DNA of 64,000 nucleotides from Microthyrium microscopicum (GCA_010405405.1 MU004233.1:492370-556369); one strand, 5' to 3'; positions 35,129-46,166 are shown, counted from the first letter of the stretch. Numbers and translations: made by a program. Notes: generated by a model not told the origin, from the sequence alone.

Positions 35129-37520
35129 ATGGTTCAATTCAACGCCATTGTTCTGGCTGCGGCTATTGCAGACTCAGCATTAGCTGCTCCGGCTTTCGGT
35201 CCTTTCGGCTTGAACTTTCCTGGCCTTGCGTTCCCAGCGTTTAATCCAGCTGCAGCAAGTGGACAAAATTCACCAGCTACTGGCAATACACCGGCTACTG
35301 GCAATGTACCAGCTTCAGGCAATGCACCGGCTATTCCAAAGTTCCCCAGCTTTCCCAAATTTCCAAAGCCGGCGGGCGCGCAAGGGGCCCCGCAAGCTTC
35401 AATAGCAGCAAATCCAAATGTCCCGCTCGGAACAGCAACTCCTAACGTTGTGCCAGCGATTCCAAATGGTCCAGCTGGTGCCTCTCCGAAAAGCCCCAAG
35501 GTACCAGCTGGTGCAGCTCCAAATGCGCCTCTTAATGGCCCAGCGACTGGAGTCTCGCCTTTGAGCCCAACAGTCCCAAAGATTCCAGCGGGCGGCGCCA
35601 ATCCACGAGCTTCATCGTTTCCAAAGATTCCAGCAGGCGGCACTGCTCCCAAGATCCCAGCAGGCGGCTCTTCTCCTAAGATTCCCGCCGGTGCTGGTGT
35701 GGGTGGAGGAGCTGGTGCACCAACACCTCAAGTTTCGACGCTCCCTACTGTGCCAATTCCAGCTTCAAACCCATCGCCAGATGCTCCGCTATTCCCAAAT
35801 ATTGCGGGTGGTGCCTCGCCAAATGTTCCAGCAGTCCCGAATGTGCCCGCCGGAGGAGCATCTACCAACGGCCCAGCCACTGCTGGAGGAGCTTTGCCAA
35901 AAAGCATCATCCCTAAGGCAGGCGGAGGAGTCGGTGGAGGAGCCGGATCAGCAACAACGCCCTTTGCCATTCCCAAGCTGCCCAACTTCCCCGGATTCAA
36001 CGGCCTGAGCTTTCCATTCAAGAAGGTAGCGCAAGGCGCCCAGATGTTCACAGCTTCCGATGTTTCTGATGGAAAGTGTGCGCCAGTCACTCTCATCTTT
36101 GCCCGTGGAACTGGCGAAATTGGCAACTTGGGAACCGTTGTTGGACCACAGCTCGTTGCTGCTTTGACGAAGGTTTTGCCACTCGATTCGCTCGCAGTTC
36201 AAGGAGTCAATTACTCCGCGTCTGCGGCCACAGCGGCTGTCAACGCGTTCAATCCTAAGGGTGCGGCCGGTGCTGTCTCCATGGCGTCTTTGATCAACAA
36301 TGCTGCTGAGGCTTGTGCTGATACCAAGGTCGTTCTTGCTGGGTATACGCAAGGAGCGGATATTGTTCGTGGTGCTTTGATGAATCTGGGACAAAACAAC
36401 AGTGTTGCCGTAAGTATTTCTGCAACGACCAAATGGGGTGCTTGCTAACATCGATTAACAGGCTGCTGTGACATTTGCCGACCCATTGGCCAAGCAGAAA
36501 TTCGTCAACATTGATCCAGCAAAGACCAAAGTTAGTGGTTCTTCGGGTGCTGGAGCTATTGGCCTCGGAAGTGCAATTCATGTTTCTGGTGGTATCGCCA
36601 AGTCCATTGCAGCGGATGTTGCATTCATACTCAAAGCTGTTGGCATCACTGCCGCCAATGCAACCATTCCTGCCGCCAGCCCTGTGACGGGCGCCCCTCC
36701 AGCAGATGCTTCTCCAGCAGTTTCTGCCGTTCCTGCGGCATCTGGTCCTGGTGTTGGGGGTGGAGCCGGTGCTGGCTCTCCTGATGCTTCCTCGCCCACC
36801 GATCTTCCACCCGCAGATGCGTCTCCCATAGCTCCATCTCCAGCAGCTCCAACCGGATCTGGTGAAGGTGCTGGTGCTGGCTCTCCAGATACCGTGCCCG
36901 CCAACGCACCACCCGCTGGTGATGGCTCTTCGGACCCTACCGATCCATCTACTCCAGACGCTGGTAGCGGCCTTGGAGGCGGCCTTGCATCTCCTGCCAC
37001 TGGCGACCCAGCCGGCGGCCTCTTCCCTACAGGTTCTACCCCAGGTTTGGTACCAAGTCTTCCACCTCTGCCACCACTGCCAGGTCTCAACCAAAGCTTG
37101 CCATCAATCCCCGGCCTACCAACTGGTAACAGCCCTCAGCTCTCAGGTCTTTTGGGGTTCTTGTCATCTCTTGGACTCAAGAAGTCTGCCAAGTATCGCC
37201 GCTCAATCACTCGAGCTGGCTCAAGTCATCCATTGATTCCAAACATTACCCCAAGTGCCGGAGCAAAGAGCCCAATTGCCAGTGTCCCAATCGACGGAGG
37301 CGCTACAATTCAAGGAAGTGCTCCGCCAGCTTCCGCACCAGGATTGGTGCCAAGTATTCCTCAATCTCCTGCTGTGCCAGGCTTGAACCTTACACTCCCC
37401 ACCATTCCCGGCCTTCCCACCGGCCACGCTCCCGAGATCTCTGCGGCCGGTCTTCTTAGCTTTTTGCAATCATTGGGAGTCAAGAAGTCACCAAAATATC
37501 GTGCCCCAAGCCGATCTTAA
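35129..37520 (+). CDS. Secreted Pro/Ala/Gly-rich protein with a catalytically degenerate cutinase-like domain, 779 aa
   Basis: Exons 35129-36409 and 36462-37520, intron 52 bp. A signal peptide (MVQFNAIVLAAAIADSALA) opens the protein. Residues about 20-300 are low complexity (PATGN, KIPAGG, PNVPA repeats). A cutinase fold follows: CAPVTLIFARGTGE (from C314) and a second Cys in EACADTKVV. The nucleophile motif GYSQG reads G405-Y-T-Q-G with Thr for the catalytic Ser. The catalytic Asp region (usually C.SGD.VC) reads VSGSSGAGAI, so Asp and the second Cys pair are missing; a His remains (AIHVSGG). The C-terminal 250 residues are again Pro-rich and hold a duplicated segment (PGLPTG..LKKSAKYRR and PGLPTG..VKKSPKYRA). 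I infer a structural or binding role in the wall instead of ester hydrolysis. Confidence 0.85.
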
Positions 37521-37827
37521 GTAATGATAAGGATATGACTTGAAAGTCTTCTGAGCACCGGAAAATAGTGATCTTAATTTAATTGTAAACTAGATAGTAA
37601 ATCCATGTTCCTTTAGCGATACCACTTTTCCAGCCTTGCGTGACCAATGTGTACATTATTGCTTTTGCAACGGCTACAAGGCTGAGAACATGTGCCAGCC
37701 TTGCGCTAGTTGTCAGTGGCGACCAATCATAGGGCAAGCTTCGATCACGCCATTGAGCCTCATTCCATCATATGGATACTCAATCGTTCGGAAAGCACAG
37801 CTTCAATTGTTTCCTATCACACACAAA
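37521..37827. other. Intergenic, 3' flank and PRX1 promoter
   Basis: Short interval between two plus-strand genes. Nothing recognised beyond flanks. Confidence 0.5.
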
Positions 37828-38685
37828 ATGGCGACCTTATTTTCTCGAACAGCTGCGCGCTTTGCCGCGCAGGCCGTACGGCCAAAATCCACACCAATAC
37901 GCCCCGCGCAATTGTCACAATTTGCTCGTCTAAGCAGCACGCAAGCCGAGCAACCAAGATTGCGCATAGGGTCACTCGGTAAGTGATAACAGCTTCCAAA
38001 AGCTCCAAGTAGACCCGAAAACATTCCAATGGCCATGCCAAACCAATTAATGAGCTAACGAAAGCTCCAAACAGCACCGAACTTCCAAGCCCAAACCACC
38101 CACGGCGACATCGACTTCCACACCTACATATCCGACTCGTGGGCCATCCTCTTCTCCCACCCCGCCGACTTCACACCCGTCTGCACAACCGAGCTCGGCG
38201 CCTTCTCCCGCCTAAAACCCGAATTCGACACCCGAGGCGTCAAACTCCTCGCCCTCTCCGCCGACCCGCTCACATCCCACGAAAAATGGATCGCTGACAT
38301 CAACGAGACGCAAGACACTTCCATGAGCTTCCCGATAATCGCTGACCCAGAGCGCAAAGTCGCTTGGCTATACGATATGTTGACGGAAGAAGATGCGCTG
38401 AAAAAAGACATTGCGTTTACGATACGGGCGGTCTTTGTGATTGATCCGAGTAAGAAGATACGCTTAACGATGTTATATCCAGCGAGTACGGGGCGGAATA
38501 CGGCGGAGGTGTTGCGGGTGGTGGATAGTTTGCAGCTGGGTGATAAGAAGGGGGTTGCGACGCCGGTGGATTGGGTGGAGGGTGGGGATGTTATTGTGCC
38601 GCCGAGTGTGACGACGGCGGATGCGAGGAAGAAGTTTGGGGACGTTAGGGAGGTTAAGCCCTATTTGAGATATACGAGGGTGTAG
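37828..38685 (+). CDS. PRX1: Mitochondrial 1-Cys peroxiredoxin (Prx6/PRX1 type), 253 aa
   Basis: Thiol peroxidase that reduces peroxides, in yeast imported into mitochondria. Exons 37828-37978 and 38075-38685 with a 96-bp intron, longest in the window (LRIGSL-APNFQAQTTHG). The first 45 residues are basic and hydroxylated (TLFSRTAARFAAQAV..), a typical matrix-targeting peptide. The peroxidatic Cys is C87 in HPADFTPVCTTELG. A second motif, LYPASTGRN, and the long C-terminal extension (VDWVEGGDVIVPPSV) mark the 1-Cys Prx6 class. Length is right for the family. Codon use changes within exon 2, from mostly C-ending to mostly G/T-ending after about 38400. Confidence 0.95.
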
Positions 38686-39365
38686 AATTAAAACAGCGTA
38701 GGTGCGCTGCGGTGGCTCAGGGACGAGATAGTATCATAGTAATGTATTTGTGAGCTCGAAGTCGTCTAAAATGGACCCGCTCCTTTATATTAGAGGAGAC
38801 AGTTGTAAATAAAACACCAGCTTCCACATATTTTGATCTATAAGGTTCATAATGACGCAGAAAATACACTACTAGTAAGATAAGAGATGGCGTCCCCTTT
38901 TCTGCTCATCTTCCTATTGTTACGTTGAGAAGGGGCAACCAACAGGGGCTGTTTCAGCCAAGAACAGGTGTTATTTAGATCTCTGAAGGGGCTGAGATTC
39001 TGGTTCCTTAAGCATATTTTAACCAATACAAATACCATCAAGATCCTCTAATGCTGCTCTACATACATCAACGTTTTATTCAATAAGTTTCCTATCTTCC
39101 AGCGTGGGGTAGATGCTATATCAATTTACAAGAATACATGTAGAGAATATTCGACAAAAACTTGTTTTCTAGAAAACGGTCTTCATGGAACATCAACTTG
39201 CAGACGGTACTCAAGATGCGCTAAATCTTATATAACGTCGAACCTCGGACTGCCATATCAGCCGATATGACTCACAGATAAGCAAGCTACTCTAGAAAAG
39301 ATTTCAAAACCTTCAATAACTATCAACATTCTACAAATTCATTGCACGCTCTAAAATATTGAAAC
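38686..39365. other. Intergenic
   Basis: Between two plus-strand genes. Short frames only; no motif, TATA box or repeat noted. Confidence 0.5.
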
Positions 39366-40073
39366 ATGTCACAGAGCACTCCACTCTTGGGTGCAATAGT
39401 CTCCAATACTGAGCCTTCACAACCCCCAGGGCCAGAGCCGTTGATAGGCAAACATGTCAGACTAGAGCTTCTAGAGGCCAAACACTACCCCGATCTCTGG
39501 GAAAGCTTTGGAACCCAAAACGATCTTTGGACATATTGGCTTGACGAGCCGCCCAGCTCGCTCGCTGAATTCAAGACCTACTTTGAGAATTTCTCAACCA
39601 CGGCTGGCATGCCGGATCTCTACGGCTACGCCGTTATCCCTTTATCCGGTCCCCACAAAGGCAAAGCACTCGGTATAGGCTGGGCACTCGTTGAAAATCG
39701 CAAGAATCAAGTCGGCGAATTAGGCGCCTTCTTTGGACCCAAGTTATCCAGAACGCGAGCAGGCACGGAAGCGATCTATCTACTCGTGGATCTCATGTTT
39801 AGAAAGAATCATCGACGACTACAGTGGAAGACAAATGTGCTGAATGTGGCTTCTAGGAGGGCGGCGGAACGGTATGGGTTTGTGTTTGAGGGGACTTGGA
39901 GACAGCATATGATCAATAAGGGGAGGAGTAGGGATAGTTGTTGGTATTCGATTATTGATTCGGAATGGCCGGTTTGTAAGGAAGCGTTTGAGACGTGGTT
40001 GGACGATGGGAATTTTGATGAAGAAGGACAGCAGAAGAGGAAGATTGAAGAGATTAGGGACAGTCTGAAGTAG
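39366..40073 (+). CDS. GNAT-family N-acetyltransferase (RimJ/RimL-like), 235 aa
   Basis: Single-exon acetyl-CoA-dependent acetyltransferase of the RimJ/RimL-like type common in fungi and bacteria; substrate unknown. The N-terminus has IGKHVRLELLEAKHYPDLW. The acetyl-CoA binding region follows VGELGAFFGPKLSRTRAGTEAI, where the usual Q/RxxGxG/A reads SRTRAGTEA. LNVASRRAAERYGFVFEGTWRQHM is the conserved C-terminal motif (N.aS.raaerlGF.fEG). The C-tail is charged. The ATG at 39366 is the first of the frame. No break seen. Confidence 0.92.
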   Translation: MSQSTPLLGAIVSNTEPSQPPGPEPLIGKHVRLELLEAKHYPDLWESFGTQNDLWTYWLDEPPSSLAEFKTYFENFSTTAGMPDLYGYAVIPLSGPHKGKALGIGWALVENRKNQVGELGAFFGPKLSRTRAGTEAIYLLVDLMFRKNHRRLQWKTNVLNVASRRAAERYGFVFEGTWRQHMINKGRSRDSCWYSIIDSEWPVCKEAFETWLDDGNFDEEGQQKRKIEEIRDSLK

Positions 40074-40467
40074 ATATTTATATTGTATATCTATACTATG
40101 TGACTTGTGGGAAGAAAAACAAAAGCAAGGCATGCTCTTGGTAGACTCGCGAGTCACACAAACTCGCAACCATCATAACCTAAGAGCCTTGCGATCCAAT
40201 CTGTTGGCTCTCATACAACGAATCCAAAGAAGACTCTTGAAACAGCACAACATTTCCTTAATTCCTTGCCATATTTCCCTGTACTAACAGGTATGTGACA
40301 GACCTCCTGTTATGCTCGCGAGTGAGCGTTCCCCAATCTTCTCTCAGGCTATGACCTTGAAATATACCGTCGAGCAACAGGCTTGAATTGAATCTATCAT
40401 TGTAGTAAGGAGCACTTGCCTTGCACTCCCACCATAGTGACAACTGACAATACGTCTTCAAGCTCTC
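40074..40467. other. Intergenic, convergent 3' flanks
   Basis: Between the GNAT gene (plus) and the first F-box-like gene (minus). No coding pattern seen. Confidence 0.5.
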
Positions 40468-41529
40468 TTATGCTATACTTGATGTCGACGCGTCCGGCTC
40501 CGATGGAAGCTTCAACTCCTCCCCGTTCTTTGTCACCCAAATCTTGAAGTTTTCGTCTTCCAGAGTGTTGACCTTAGCTTTGAACTCGATATTTTCGAAT
40601 CTCAGAGTCAAGGTATCTTGTATTTTCCATGTCTCCCAACGAAGAGCAAAGCGGAAGAACAATCTAATTATAGCAGGATGGTGTTCCTGCAAATCCCAAG
40701 AGCTTGGCTCGCTACCAATGCCGTAGTCTTTGAGGTCTGGAAACGGGAACTCTTCGATGTTGAAAATCAAGTTCTTGAATTTTGCGCTTCGCGTATCGCT
40801 TACAGTTTCCTGTGTTTTCTTACGATGCCCCCAGAAATCAGAACGGGCAAAATCCAACGCCGAGTAGGTGTGATTTTTCAGCAGTATGTCCAGAATGCAT
40901 TGGTCGCATATCGGATCATACTCACTCTCATGGCGCCATTCTATGTCGAAATCACCGTACCATAGCTCTATATCGGACCGCTTCTTTGTGTGCAGTTCTT
41001 TGAATCGTCGAGGTGGTAACTTGCAATCGATCGTCAGCGATTCGTACGTTCGTCCTGCCAGTAATTCTGGTTGCTGGGATATTTGACAAGGCAAATGCGT
41101 CCAAGTCAGGCGCTGGTGTTCTGAACCGTACGAATCGCGTCTCAAGCCCCTCACGAAGGTCAACTGGAATTTGAGTGGAGTCCGATCAACAATGCGAAAC
41201 TCGTCTATAATATCAGATATTTCTTTCGATGTTTGTCTAAGAATAGTTTCGTTCGAAAATGCCAGATCTGTCGTGTGAGCAGTTCTATTTTCGGAATCCT
41301 CGCCCTCGGAATCCTCGCCGTCGACCGGGAAAGCGTAGTGCACAGATTTCGTAGTGGCTGGCTTACTAGCATTGTTGATGGCTTCCTCTAGAACCATGAC
41401 CTTGATTTCTGTAGGGAGCCCGGCCCAGTTGAATGCTTGATCATAATCATGGGCTTCTTGAGGCGTGCGCACTGCGGCGTTACTCTTGCTAGCGAGGTCT
41501 TGTTCGGCGGATTGGTTGGAAAAAGCCAT
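40468..41529 (-). CDS. F-box-like hypothetical protein, 353 aa (paralogue of the gene at 42.5-43.5 kb)
   Basis: Single-exon protein of unknown function. Near residue 35 the stretch WAGLPTEIKVMVLEEAINN resembles the start of an F-box (LP.Ei...il), so it may be a ubiquitin-ligase adaptor, but the rest of the box is not clear. Motifs shared with the neighbour at 42451-43524 are LSNETILR/LAFSNETILRQTSKE, VDRTPLKFQ, RLTWTHLP, YESLTID and FKNLIFNIEEFPFPD. The second half ends in TLTLRFENIEFKAK..NTLE and IWV. Its own ATG is at 41529; the frame is intact. Expression and partners are unknown. Confidence 0.75.
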   Translation of the reverse strand: MAFSNQSAEQDLASKSNAAVRTPQEAHDYDQAFNWAGLPTEIKVMVLEEAINNASKPATTKSVHYAFPVDGEDSEGEDSENRTAHTTDLAFSNETILRQTSKEISDIIDEFRIVDRTPLKFQLTFVRGLRRDSYGSEHQRLTWTHLPCQISQQPELLAGRTYESLTIDCKLPPRRFKELHTKKRSDIELWYGDFDIEWRHESEYDPICDQCILDILLKNHTYSALDFARSDFWGHRKKTQETVSDTRSAKFKNLIFNIEEFPFPDLKDYGIGSEPSSWDLQEHHPAIIRLFFRFALRWETWKIQDTLTLRFENIEFKAKVNTLEDENFKIWVTKNGEELKLPSEPDASTSSIA

Positions 41530-41919
41530 GCCGATCTGGAATTCTATTTTGCGCGATGTGTTTAGCGGTGGGAATAAGCCTGGATTGCTGTAGCTGGTGC
41601 CGGAATGTGAAGGAGTCTGGGAAAGGGCGGTAAAGGATTGGTAAAGAAGTGGTCAACGCGATTTGAAGATGAGGGGAAGAGGTGTTGGGAGAAAGACAAT
41701 CAGCAAGACTTCCCTCGATGCTTTATAAGAATGATGGTCATGGATAACGGTGACTACAAGTCGAAGTAGTGACCGCGGTTTGTACTAAGCTGATATCGAG
41801 TGTGGCGAGGTGACCTCCAATTTAAGGTGACAGAAGGGAGCCCGACCCGCCTAACTTCCAGAAGAAGAGAAGAAAAGAGGAATAAAACAGAAGAACAGAA
41901 GAGTTATAGAGTTATAGAA

Positions 41920-42110
41920 GTATAGAAGTATAGAAGTATAGAAGTATAGAAGTATAGAAGTATAGAAGTATAGAAGTATAGAAGTATAGAAGTATAGAAG
42001 TATAGAANNNNNNNNNNTAGAAGTATAGAAGTATAGAAGTATAGAAGTATAGAAGTATAGAAGTATAGAAGTATAGAAGTATAGAAGTATAGAAGTATAG
42101 AAGTATAGAA
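41920..42110. repeat. 8-bp minisatellite GTATAGAA, interrupted by a gap
   Basis: Near-perfect GTATAGAA array on both sides of 10 N (42008-42017). Two diverged units (GTTATAGA) precede it. The true length is unknown because the gap falls inside the array. Confidence 0.97.
42008..42017. other. Assembly gap (10 N)
   Basis: Ten undetermined bases within the minisatellite. Fixed-length N runs usually mark an unsized gap. Confidence 0.95.
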
Positions 42111-42450
42111 GTGGTGTAAATTGAATATACCATCGCTTTTTAAAGTCATGCATGACTGCAACTATGAAACCGCGGAAGTCTTCATAATTGGGTTTCGTGA
42201 GGATTATCTATATGAGACAATAACAAACATGACTTGTCGGCAATTGGAACAAACTAAGGTCCTCTTCTTCATCTGAGATTATTACCCATTGTGGTGCAGA
42301 AGTCCTCATGTCTCTCCCACATGCCCTCGACATTCAAATTGACTGACAGTCGAATCGCATCTCCATCACGACTCTGATCGACAGTTCTCGTTCAGTAATC
42401 CATAATCATCAGTGACAGCTTGCGAGCGTGAGCCATGAATAGCTCACTAC

Positions 42451-43524
42451 TTAGCTTGCCACCGAATCAGCAGTAACTGGCTCCATTGGATTCACGCTAT
42501 CCTTCCCAGTGTGTTTGACCCAGATATTGAAGCCTAGGTTTTGTAGGCTGTTCATTTTGGCTGTAAATTGGATGGTGTTGAATTTTACCGTCAAGGTTTC
42601 CTGTATTCGATTAGGCGAGCCACGATTCATCATCGTGTCACCAATACCCTCAAACAAGTATCTGATGGGAGCATTCAATACTTTCTGGTAGGAATACCAA
42701 CCATTCTCATAAGCAATTCCGTGGCCTTCAATGTCAGGGAATTGAAACCCCTGAAAGTCAAGAATCAAATGTTTGAATTTGGGAGCATTGTCATGATCAT
42801 GCCCCTCGAAATCGAGGTTCCAGAATTTCATATGATACCAGACTTCCACATAGCAAACTCTGAGCATTTGGATCAGGACTCTTTTGCCACTTAGTGGCTG
42901 ATCCATGTTCTGGTGTACTTCGATATCGTCGGGGCCAAAGAAATCAAGATGATACTTTTCGAACAGCTTGGACTTCTTCTCTGTCCGTAAGATGTGTAAT
43001 GCCGCTGGTTGAAGTCGAACATCAATGGTCAAGGATTCATAGACAGCGTTATTCGACAAATCCAGTGGGCGAGGTACTTGTGTCCACGTTAGGCGAAACC
43101 GGTACTGATTCGGTGTCTTTGTTTGCAGTCCAGTTAGAAAAGTGGCTCGAAAATGCAAAGGGGTTTTGTCGACAGTTCGGAGATTAGCAAAGCCGTTCAC
43201 CGGGTCTGTCAATGGCTTTCTCAGGATGAAGCGATTGAGAATCGCTGACATTTCTTTCGACGTGTGTCTAAGAATAGTCTCGTTCGACAATGGCTTGTTT
43301 GTTATGATGGTAAGCCGACCAGGCCACTCGGGCCAGTATTCAAGGTGCGTCGTTGCTGTTATACCTTCGTTGTTGATGGATTCTTCCAGAATTTGGATCT
43401 TGATTTCCATGGGAAGATCATCCCAGTACAATCCTGGAAGACGGGCATGTTCTGCGACTGTTGGTAGTTCTTTTGGGTAGATCTCGGTGAGGTGTGGGCT
43501 GGTTGTTTGCTCAGACGTAGCCAT
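42451..43524 (-). CDS. F-box-like hypothetical protein, 357 aa (paralogue of the gene at 40.5-41.5 kb)
   Basis: Single exon, unknown function. YWDDLPMEIKIQILEESINNE aligns with the F-box-like start of the neighbour, followed by PLSNETILRHTSKEMS, TVDKTPLHFRATF, RFRLTWTQVP, YESLTIDVRL and FKHLILDFQGFQFPD. Overall order of motifs is the same, but identity looks only moderate, so the duplication is old. It carries an insert (RKPLTDPVNGFANLR) before the VDKTP motif that the other lacks. ATG at 43524; the frame is open throughout. Confidence 0.75.
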   Translation of the reverse strand: MATSEQTTSPHLTEIYPKELPTVAEHARLPGLYWDDLPMEIKIQILEESINNEGITATTHLEYWPEWPGRLTIITNKPLSNETILRHTSKEMSAILNRFILRKPLTDPVNGFANLRTVDKTPLHFRATFLTGLQTKTPNQYRFRLTWTQVPRPLDLSNNAVYESLTIDVRLQPAALHILRTEKKSKLFEKYHLDFFGPDDIEVHQNMDQPLSGKRVLIQMLRVCYVEVWYHMKFWNLDFEGHDHDNAPKFKHLILDFQGFQFPDIEGHGIAYENGWYSYQKVLNAPIRYLFEGIGDTMMNRGSPNRIQETLTVKFNTIQFTAKMNSLQNLGFNIWVKHTGKDSVNPMEPVTADSVAS

Positions 43525-44432
43525 TTTGCTCTCGAGTTCCGTCCGATGAGCTTAGTTTGTGATAAAGGCTGCGAGTTCTGGCGTATGTAGAATTGCGATA
43601 AATTATAGGAATCTCTGGCGCAGAATGGATGAAGGGTAGTGTCGAGACAGTTTGGACTCTGAGGGCGGACGAAGGTGTTGGGATGAAGACGGCAGTTTTG
43701 TTAAGCCCCAGGGCTTTAGTGTAATGTTAGTTGCTCTTGGTAGTGACCGCAGATCTAAGCGGTGACTATGAATGCGCTAAGCTGGATTCAAGGATCTTGA
43801 GGTGAAGCTCACTAGAAGGTGACTGAACAGAGTTTCATTATACCTACCAGACACCTCACGCGAAACTAAGCTATCTAGTATTGGTTATCGCTGATCTTAG
43901 GCCTCTCTTCTAAAGGTTGCCGTCACGGCTGCGATTATGTTCAAGGAGAACTTCTGGCTTTATTGACGCGGAGAAAATAGAGTGTGAAACAGACAAAATG
44001 TAGCGTCAGAAACCTCAAAGACATCCGACCCAGCAGTAGTCGGCACAAGCCGGAAGTTCTGCGACCACACAGCGCATTTCGAAGTTGCTACTATAAGGCT
44101 GATCATGGTAGGATATGATTGGCTGATAGTCACTGCTTGAGATTCCCGCCTCGGTGTTAGTTTCGCCCATCTACATCTTTGATTGCCTCGACGCCAAATT
44201 GCTCCATTTTGTGTCATCTTTATCGATGAGCTAGTCTAGTTGTTGATCGTTAGCCATGGCAAGGCATGGGTTATCACACCTATGACGATTCGGATGGACC
44301 CTGGCATACATTGACCGATGCAATCATTATGACTTCATTACAAACAACTGAGAGATTACACCATTGAATATTCTTCGCGCTCAGTTTTCATCATCAATCC
44401 AAAAACCTTAGGCGTGTATCAAGTGGGTGATA
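43525..44432. other. Divergent intergenic region upstream of catalase
   Basis: Contains one copy of a 71-bp dispersed repeat (43844-43914). A minus-strand open frame at 43960-44217 has no motif. No TATA box clear. Confidence 0.5.
43844..43914. repeat. 71-bp dispersed repeat, copy A
   Basis: Direct copy of 49464-49534. Differences are mainly C/T and G/A (CCAAG vs CTAAG, GCTG vs GCTA), as RIP would leave. Confidence 0.85.
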
Positions 44433-46166
44433 ATGTCGAACGTGAGTGGTTAAGCATTCAATACAATAGACGTCAAGCTGATACCACATTACAGTCTACA
44501 GAACCTCCAGTATATACTCTCGCAGAGGGTAGACCTGTTCAAGATCCAACTTCTTCCGTTGTTCTTCGGGGCCCAAAAGTTCGAGGTGGCGGAGTCTCAT
44601 TGCTGGAAGACACCCAACTTATCGAGACATTGGCACATTTTCCGCGCGAAAGAATCCCCGAAAGGTACGGCCCTTTGAAACCTATTTCATGCAACTTGCT
44701 AATCGAGGTCAGAGTCGTTCACGCAAAGGCTGCTGGCGCATGGGGAGAATTTGAATGCACTCATGATATCACTGACTGGTGCTCTGCTGCTCCTTTTCAA
44801 AAGGTCGGTAAGAAAACACAGGTTCTGGCACGAATCTCAACCGTTGCCGGTGAAAAGGGCTCTTCAGATACCGCGCGAGACATTCGTGGATTCGCACTGA
44901 AGTTCAAAACTGAAGAAGGGAACTGGGACTTTGTTGGCAATGACCTTCCTGTATTCTTCATTCGAGATCCAACCAAGTTCCCATCTCTCAACAGATCCCA
45001 CAAACGCCATCCTCAAACTGGTGTAGCAGACATGTCCATGTTCTGGGATTTCCACAACAACAATCAAGAGGGTGCACATTGTTTGATGCAACTTTTCGGC
45101 GGTCGAGGTGTTCCTGCGTCGCTGCGCAACATCAATGGCTTTGGTAATCATACCTTCAAATTCGGCAAACCAGAGGATGGTTCCTTCAAATATGTCAAGA
45201 TTCATTTCAAGCCTGATGCTGGCGTCAAAAATTTATCTCAAGCAGAAGCTGTTCGCCTGGCTGGTGAAGAGCCCGATTACCACGTCAAAGACATGTTCAA
45301 CGCCATCGAACGAGGTGAATATCCTTCTTGGACTCTGAACCTTCAAGTCATGGATCCAAAAGATGCAGAGACATACAAATGGAACATCTTTGACATAACC
45401 AAGATCTGGCCACACAGTGATTACCCTCTAATTCCAGTTGGCAAACTCACACTCAACAAAAATCCCGAAAATCATTTTCAGGACATTGAACAAGCGGCTT
45501 TTTCGCCATCAAACCTGATACCAGGAATTGGTCCATCTGCAGATATCATGCTACAAGCCCGTATGTTCAGTTATCCAGATGCTGCACGATATCGTGTTGG
45601 ACCCAATTATCAGCAATTGGACTGCAACAGAGCACTAAATGTATATTCTCCATATCAAAGGGACGGACCGATGCGTATGGACGGAAATTACGGATCTGAT
45701 CCGGATTACGGTACCCAGTTCTTCAAACCCCCTGACACCCTTTTACTGACCCTATCACAGTTCGTTCATCTTTCCGCAAGATCAAAAGCGGTCCAGCAGA
45801 TGTTGCCCACGATGAATGGGTTGGCACCGTCCAAGGGTATTCATCAGAAGTGACGGACGAGGACTGGGAACAACCTCGTAACCTCTGGGAGTTGTTCAAA
45901 AAATCCGGCGAAGATAAAGAGTTTTTGAGCAATCTGTCGGGACATGTTAACAAAGCCCTGCCGGAAGTCAAAGAAGACACAATCAGTGAGTATCATCCTG
46001 CAACAAAAAGTCAAGCATTGTACTGAGAAAAGTACCAGAATCCTGGGGTAACGTAAGTGAAGAAATTAGCAAACGACTCGAAGAGGCCTTGGATAAACTT
46101 GATGGAAATCCAGACCACAGTAAGGTGCCGCCAAGTCAGGCTGCTTTGGCCACGAATAGGAAATGA
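44433..46166 (+). CDS. Heme catalase, 509 aa
   Basis: Disproportionates hydrogen peroxide. Exons: 44433-44441, 44495-44664, 44713-45710, 45761-45985 and 46039-46166; a three-codon first exon (MSN) is followed by STEPPVYTLAEGRPV. Intron 2 (44665-44712, 48 bp) is a multiple of three without a stop and must be removed to give IPERVVHAKAAGAWGEFE. Catalytic H63 lies in VVHAK; the distal Asn is in NWDFVGND; the proximal heme Tyr is Y347 in RMFSYPDAARYR. Splicing at 45711-45760 gives DYVRSSF. The size fits small-subunit catalases. The C-terminus (NRK) is not a peroxisomal PTS1, so cytosol is likely. It converges on the molybdenum enzyme gene. Confidence 0.95.

Larger units (their letters stand above)
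41530..42450. other. Intergenic with minisatellite and assembly gap
   Basis: Upstream of the first F-box-like gene and downstream of the second. Holds the 8-bp array and 10 N; otherwise no coding pattern. Confidence 0.6.

Noticed and set aside
41851-42161. Three Tyr/Leu/Ser-rich minus-strand open frames with YFYTSILL repeats
   Set aside because: They are translations of the 8-bp minisatellite through the gap, not proteins.
44665-44712. Catalase with a 16-residue insert before the catalytic His
   Set aside because: The insert is a 48-bp stop-free intron with GTACGG..CAG ends; removing it gives the conserved motif.
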